From Erythrobacter sp. BLCC-B19 (lineage in GTDB: Bacteria; Pseudomonadota; Alphaproteobacteria; Sphingomonadales; Sphingomonadaceae): a DNA stretch of 64,000 nt. Below are positions 60,681 to 64,000 of the stretch, in pieces. Both the position numbers and the translations under genes were made by a program. The notes below the pieces were generated by a model. The model ran no database searches and had not been told where the DNA came from. It worked only from the letters and a program-made list of their open reading frames with translations. The stretch covers positions 3,432,001 to 3,496,000 of the forward strand of contig NZ_CP117516.1 of the NCBI RefSeq assembly GCF_028621955.1, in the 5' to 3' direction. Within the stretch, counting starts at the first letter, position 1; each line of letters opens with the position of its first letter.

Positions 60681-61570
60681 CGATCGAGCCACCAGCACAC
60701 CAGATGATGCGCAATCGCGAAGGGACGCGGGAAATAGAGCAGGTCGGTTCCCGCCTCCCCTGCCGCGCGCGCCGCCTCCAGTTCGGCGCGGGTGAACCAG
60801 CGCGCGTCTTCGAGTTCGGTGGTGTCGATGTTGAGCGTCGGGTCGTCGGCTACGGATGTGCAGCCGATCATCAACTGGCTCGGGAAGGGCCAGGGCTGGC
60901 TGGCGATATAGCGCACATCGCGCACGCGCACGCCCGCTTCCTCGTGGATCTCGCGCGCGACCGCCTCTTCGATGGTCTCGCCCGGTTCGACGAAGCCGGC
61001 GAGCGCGGAATACATCCTGGGCGGAAAGCGCGGCTGGCGGCCAAGCAGAAGGCGGTCTTCATGCTCAACCAGCATGATCGTGACGGGATCGGTGCGCGGG
61101 AAATGATCCGCGCCGCAATTGTCGCAGTGCCGCTGCCAGCCGCCCTTCACCAGCTTAGTGGCCGAACCGCAGCGCGCGCAGAAGCGGTGGCGCGCGTGCC
61201 AATCGGCAAGGCTCCTCGCCCCGCCATAGATCGCGAGATCGGGCGGGGAGAGCTGCGTCATCAGCTGCCACGCGCGCGGCATGGCATAGGCAGGCCCTTC
61301 CGCCCCCTCGCCCGGCACCGGAGCGAAATGCGCCTTGCCGTCCAGCATCCCGAGGAACACCAGTTCCGCATCCTCGGGCACATCGGCGAGGCTGCCCCAG
61401 ACAAGCCCGCCCATCTCGTCCACGCCGGGCAGAAGGCCATCCATCAGCAGCACTCTGGCGCGCCAGTTCATCAGACCCGCGAGGGCATCATCATCCACCC
61501 GGATATGATCCGCCCGGTCGAGCGGAGAGCCTGCGAAGGCCATCCCTGCTTGCGGCACCCTTTCGTGCAT
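60677..61570 (-). CDS. nudC: NAD(H)/NADH pyrophosphatase NudC
   Basis: 297-residue Nudix hydrolase cleaving NAD(H) and removing NAD caps from RNA. It has a zinc ribbon (FCARCG and HCDNCG), the Nudix box GFVEPGETIEEAVAREIHEEAG, and the NudC signature SQPWPFPSQ. I take the ATG at 61570, which overlaps the upstream serine-hydrolase stop; a GTG immediately before it would add one residue. Followed by the DsbA-like gene with a four-base overlap. Confidence 0.92.
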   Translation of the reverse strand: MHERVPQAGMAFAGSPLDRADHIRVDDDALAGLMNWRARVLLMDGLLPGVDEMGGLVWGSLADVPEDAELVFLGMLDGKAHFAPVPGEGAEGPAYAMPRAWQLMTQLSPPDLAIYGGARSLADWHARHRFCARCGSATKLVKGGWQRHCDNCGADHFPRTDPVTIMLVEHEDRLLLGRQPRFPPRMYSALAGFVEPGETIEEAVAREIHEEAGVRVRDVRYIASQPWPFPSQLMIGCTSVADDPTLNIDTTELEDARWFTRAELEAARAAGEAGTDLLYFPRPFAIAHHLVCWWLDR

Positions 61571-62889
61571 CACGCCGCCCGCTTCTTGGTGCGCATCGCG
61601 CCGAGGTCCGCCTCCATTGCCGCCATGAATTCATCGCGGATCGGATAGGCTTCGGACGGCATATACTGCGTCCACAGGCATGATCTGAGGCCGAGGCTGA
61701 AATCGACCGCCGCCAGCGTGCCCGCCGCCCCGCCCCAGCCGAAGCTGCTACCCTTGGACCGCCCGCCTGCCCCATGGCCTTCGCCCTCCAGCCAGCTGCC
61801 CTTGAGGTCAACCGTCGGCGGGATCAGGTCGGAGGTGCCGACCCGCACGGCCTCCTCGGCCATCACGAACTTGCCGTCGATCCGGCCATAGCCCAGCAGC
61901 ATCCGCAGGAAGCGGTCGTAATCCTTGGGGCTCGACACCAACCCGCCGCCGCCCGCAGGCACTTCGGGCGGGTCGAGGAACACCGAATTGACGCCCGGAT
62001 CGATCGGGAACGGGGTGCCGCCGACGATGCCGTAATTGTCGGTCAGACGGTAGGCCTCGCTCTGGGGCACCTGCATCCAGGTGCTGGTCATGCCGCAGGG
62101 ATCGAAGATGCGCTGCTTGAGGAACGCCTCGAACGGCATTCCGCTGGCCACTTCGATCACCCGGCCGAGCAGGTCGATCGAGCAGGAATAGCTCCACTTG
62201 GTCGCGGGCTGATACATCAGCGGCAGGGTGGCGAGCCGGTCGGCCCATTCGGCAAGTCCGGGCGCGGGCGTGACCGGCTCGATCCCCGGAATCGGCATCC
62301 GGCTGACCCGGCCACCCACAAGGCCAAGCTCGTTATAGGCCTTCTGGAGCGGCCCCTTGCTAATGATCTGATAGCCGAGCCCCGATGTGTGGGTCAGCAG
62401 CTGGCGGATCGTGATCGGCTGGTTGGCCGGCACGACATTGTCGAGCGGGCCTTCAGGATCAACCAGCACCTGCATATCGCGGAAGGCCGGCAGAATGTCG
62501 GCGACCGGTTGATCAAGGCCCAGCTTGCCTTCCGAAATCAGGATCATCGTCGCCATGCCGGTGATCGGCTTGGACATCGAATAGATGCGGTAGAGCGAGT
62601 TTTCGTCCACCGGCGTCGGCTTGGCGAGCGAGAGCGTGCCGCCGCCGACGGTATGGGCATGATCCTCCTGCCGCCAGCCGAAGGTGAGGAACAGGTTGGC
62701 AAGCTTGCGCGTGCTGACATAGCGGTCCGCAAGCGCTGCGACCGCAGGCCAGTCCTCGGCGACATCATGGGCGAAGGCCATCCGCCCGAACGGCAGGCCG
62801 GACAGCGCCGCGCCCCCCGCAAGCAGCGCGCTGGAGCGCAGCAGCGAACGGCGAGAGACGGCAGGGATGTTGAGGGGCTGTACGGACAT
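61570..62889 (-). CDS. Beta-lactamase-fold serine hydrolase (class C/esterase type), Tat-like signal
   Basis: 439-residue exported serine hydrolase. The N-terminus has a twin-arginine-like signal (SRRSLLRSSALLAGGAALSG). The catalytic SxxK motif is Ser104-Met-Ser-Lys107, with WSYSCSI providing the Tyr motif and a C-terminal FGWGGAAGT corresponding to the HxG/KTG region. It resembles EstB-like esterases and DD-peptidase relatives more than true lactamases. First gene of a coupled run with nudC and the DsbA-like gene. Confidence 0.82.
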   Translation of the reverse strand: MSVQPLNIPAVSRRSLLRSSALLAGGAALSGLPFGRMAFAHDVAEDWPAVAALADRYVSTRKLANLFLTFGWRQEDHAHTVGGGTLSLAKPTPVDENSLYRIYSMSKPITGMATMILISEGKLGLDQPVADILPAFRDMQVLVDPEGPLDNVVPANQPITIRQLLTHTSGLGYQIISKGPLQKAYNELGLVGGRVSRMPIPGIEPVTPAPGLAEWADRLATLPLMYQPATKWSYSCSIDLLGRVIEVASGMPFEAFLKQRIFDPCGMTSTWMQVPQSEAYRLTDNYGIVGGTPFPIDPGVNSVFLDPPEVPAGGGGLVSSPKDYDRFLRMLLGYGRIDGKFVMAEEAVRVGTSDLIPPTVDLKGSWLEGEGHGAGGRSKGSSFGWGGAAGTLAAVDFSLGLRSCLWTQYMPSEAYPIRDEFMAAMEADLGAMRTKKRAA

Positions 62890-63000
62890 GAGCGCAGAAT
62901 CTCCGTTGCTGCGGGGTCTGCGCGCCTGTCTGCGTCACGGCTGCGCAGGGGTCAATCGCCGAGACTTGCATTTGCAGGGTGTCTTGCACATATAAGACAC

Positions 63001-63222
63001 ATGCTCAACGCGCTCGCCTATATCGTCGGCCTCATCAGCCTCGTCATTGTCATCCCGGCGCAAATTCCGCTGCTGGGCTGGGCCAACTGGTTTGCCCTGC
63101 CGCTGATCGTGACCGGCATCATTCTGGGCGCGCTGTCCTCGAAGGATGGCGGGCGCAATTTCTGCCTCGTGGTGCTGCTGATTGCGGGCGTGCGGCTGAC
63201 GCTGGGCGGCGGCCTGTTCTAA
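63001..63222 (+). CDS. Small two- or three-helix membrane protein
   Basis: 73-residue hydrophobic protein beginning MLNALAYIVGLISLVIVIPAQ. Three hydrophobic stretches (about 3-22, 29-45, 54-71) are separated by short loops, one with the charged SSKDGGRN. No characterised family is recognised. No clear ribosome-binding site precedes the ATG, and the upstream sequence (TTGCATTTGCAGGGTGTC) offers only weak AGGG. The stop shares CTAA with the convergent mutY stop. The very even hydrophobic pattern supports a real gene. Confidence 0.6.
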   Translation: MLNALAYIVGLISLVIVIPAQIPLLGWANWFALPLIVTGIILGALSSKDGGRNFCLVVLLIAGVRLTLGGGLF

Positions 63223-64000
63223 TCCACAGCCGCCTGCGCGAGCGCGGCGGCTTTGGCGAACAGCGTCGCCAGCCCTGCCTCGCCCAGCCTTGCGGTCGGC
63301 CACCACTGCCCCTCTCCGGGCGGATCGCCTGCGGCATCCAGCGCCACCACCTCAAGCGTCAGGCTGGCATGGGTAAAGCCATGCCGCACCGCACCCAGTG
63401 ACCGCCCCTCGCCCGCGACCGGCGGCGGGCCCGCACCATCCTGGCGCGCGGTCCAGCCATCATCCGGCAGCGCGCGCATCCCGCCGAGCATCCCGTCGGC
63501 CGGGCGGGTGACGAGCCACACCTCCGCCCCGCCGCCCCGCGTGATCCAGAAGGCCGTGCCGCGCCGTTCGGGCACCTGTTTCTTGGGCGGCTTGACCGGC
63601 AGGCGCTCGGGCTCGCCCTGCTTGCGGCCCGCGCACACCTCGGCCAGCGGGCACAGCAGGCAGCGCGGTGCCTTGCTGGTGCAGACATGGCTGCCCAGAT
63701 CCATCATCGCTTGGGCAAAATCGCCCCCGCGCGCGGCAGGCGTGATCGTGTCCGCTGCCGCGCGGATCGCCTTCCTCGCCTTGGGGAGCGGTTCTTCGAT
63801 GGCAAACAGCCGCGCCACCACCCGCTCGACATTGGCATCGACCACCACTGCGCGCTCGCCAAAGGCAATCGCGGCAATCGCCGCCGCGGTGTAATCGCCA
63901 AGTCCGGGGAGCGCGCGCAGTTCGGCCTCGGTGGAAGGAAACCCGCCGCGCGCCGCGACCACGCGCGCGCATTTCACGAGATTGCGGGCACGCGAATAGT
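63219..64000 (-). CDS. mutY: A/G-specific adenine glycosylase MutY, N-terminus cut by window edge
   Basis: Base-excision-repair glycosylase removing adenine opposite 8-oxoguanine. The visible part begins in the helix-hairpin-helix region (LPGLGDYTAAAIAAIAFG), with the catalytic Asp in VVVDANVERVV. The 4Fe-4S motif is Cys-x6-Cys-x2-Cys-x5-Cys (CTSKAPRCLLCPLAEVC), and a C-terminal NUDIX-like domain recognises 8-oxoG. The frame stays open to base 64000, so roughly the first 90-100 residues lie beyond the window. Confidence 0.93.
   Translation of the reverse strand, partial: YSRARNLVKCARVVAARGGFPSTEAELRALPGLGDYTAAAIAAIAFGERAVVVDANVERVVARLFAIEEPLPKARKAIRAAADTITPAARGGDFAQAMMDLGSHVCTSKAPRCLLCPLAEVCAGRKQGEPERLPVKPPKKQVPERRGTAFWITRGGGAEVWLVTRPADGMLGGMRALPDDGWTARQDGAGPPPVAGEGRSLGAVRHGFTHASLTLEVVALDAAGDPPGEGQWWPTARLGEAGLATLFAKAAALAQAAVD

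Noticed and set aside
1..64000. Mobile elements, prophage, CRISPR arrays and RNA genes
   Set aside because: No transposase, integrase, phage structural gene, regularly spaced repeats, or rRNA/tRNA structure was seen anywhere in the window.

Overview
The window is high-GC, gene-dense chromosomal DNA of an alphaproteobacterium, most likely an Erythrobacter/Porphyrobacter-type member of the Sphingomonadales. The basis is the mix of large TonB-dependent receptors, a MucR/Ros regulator, a Fur/Mur protein without structural cysteines, DUF1489, and the phoH-ybeY-corC gene order, together with GTG and TTG starts. Both edges cut genes: a MAPEG protein on the left and mutY on the right. I see no rRNA, tRNA, CRISPR, insertion sequence or prophage.

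Bases 1-10000 hold two tandem MAPEG proteins, thioredoxin reductase, a tyrosine phosphatase, a lone receiver-domain protein, and a TonB-dependent receptor flanked by two acyl-CoA dehydrogenases. The longer dehydrogenase has the architecture of methylsuccinyl-CoA dehydrogenase. Bases 10150-14480 form an inorganic-carbon/anion block: ArsR regulator, beta-carbonic anhydrase (with an apparent premature stop) and SulP transporter, facing a second ArsR paralogue coupled to a degenerate isocitrate/isopropylmalate dehydrogenase-like protein. Bases 14680-19480 encode a secreted alkyl-sulfatase-like enzyme and a DUF1800/DUF1501 pair.

Bases 19477-30292 look like a beta-glucan (laminarin-type) utilisation regulon: TonB receptor, GH16 endoglucanase, LacI regulator and MFS transporter in one minus-strand run, then a GH3 lipoprotein glucosidase. 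Two nearly identical LacI-type palindromes lie in front of the receptor and in front of GH3. A tryptophan-halogenase-family flavoprotein is read divergently from the receptor operator. Bases 30375-33773 are a coupled four-gene surface-glycan operon (nucleotidyltransferase, HAD phosphatase, CDP-glycerol glycerophosphotransferase-like, FkbM methyltransferase).

The rest is mainly housekeeping: ergothioneine synthesis (egtB-egtD), class II DAHP synthase, an M16 protease, Nfu, a nitroreductase, tsaB-rimI, mucR, fur, a PlsC acyltransferase, a LysR regulator, corC-ybeY-phoH and miaB, a lipase-like lipoprotein, a cyclophilin, mgtE, an SDR, DUF1489, a NarL-type two-component pair, a DsbA-like protein, nudC, a serine hydrolase and mutY. 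Two tandem secreted paralogues of unknown function, the first preceded by a 17-codon leader frame, sit in opposite orientation between miaB and phoH. Five of ten convergent gene pairs share their stop codons inside one four-base CTAG or CTAA.
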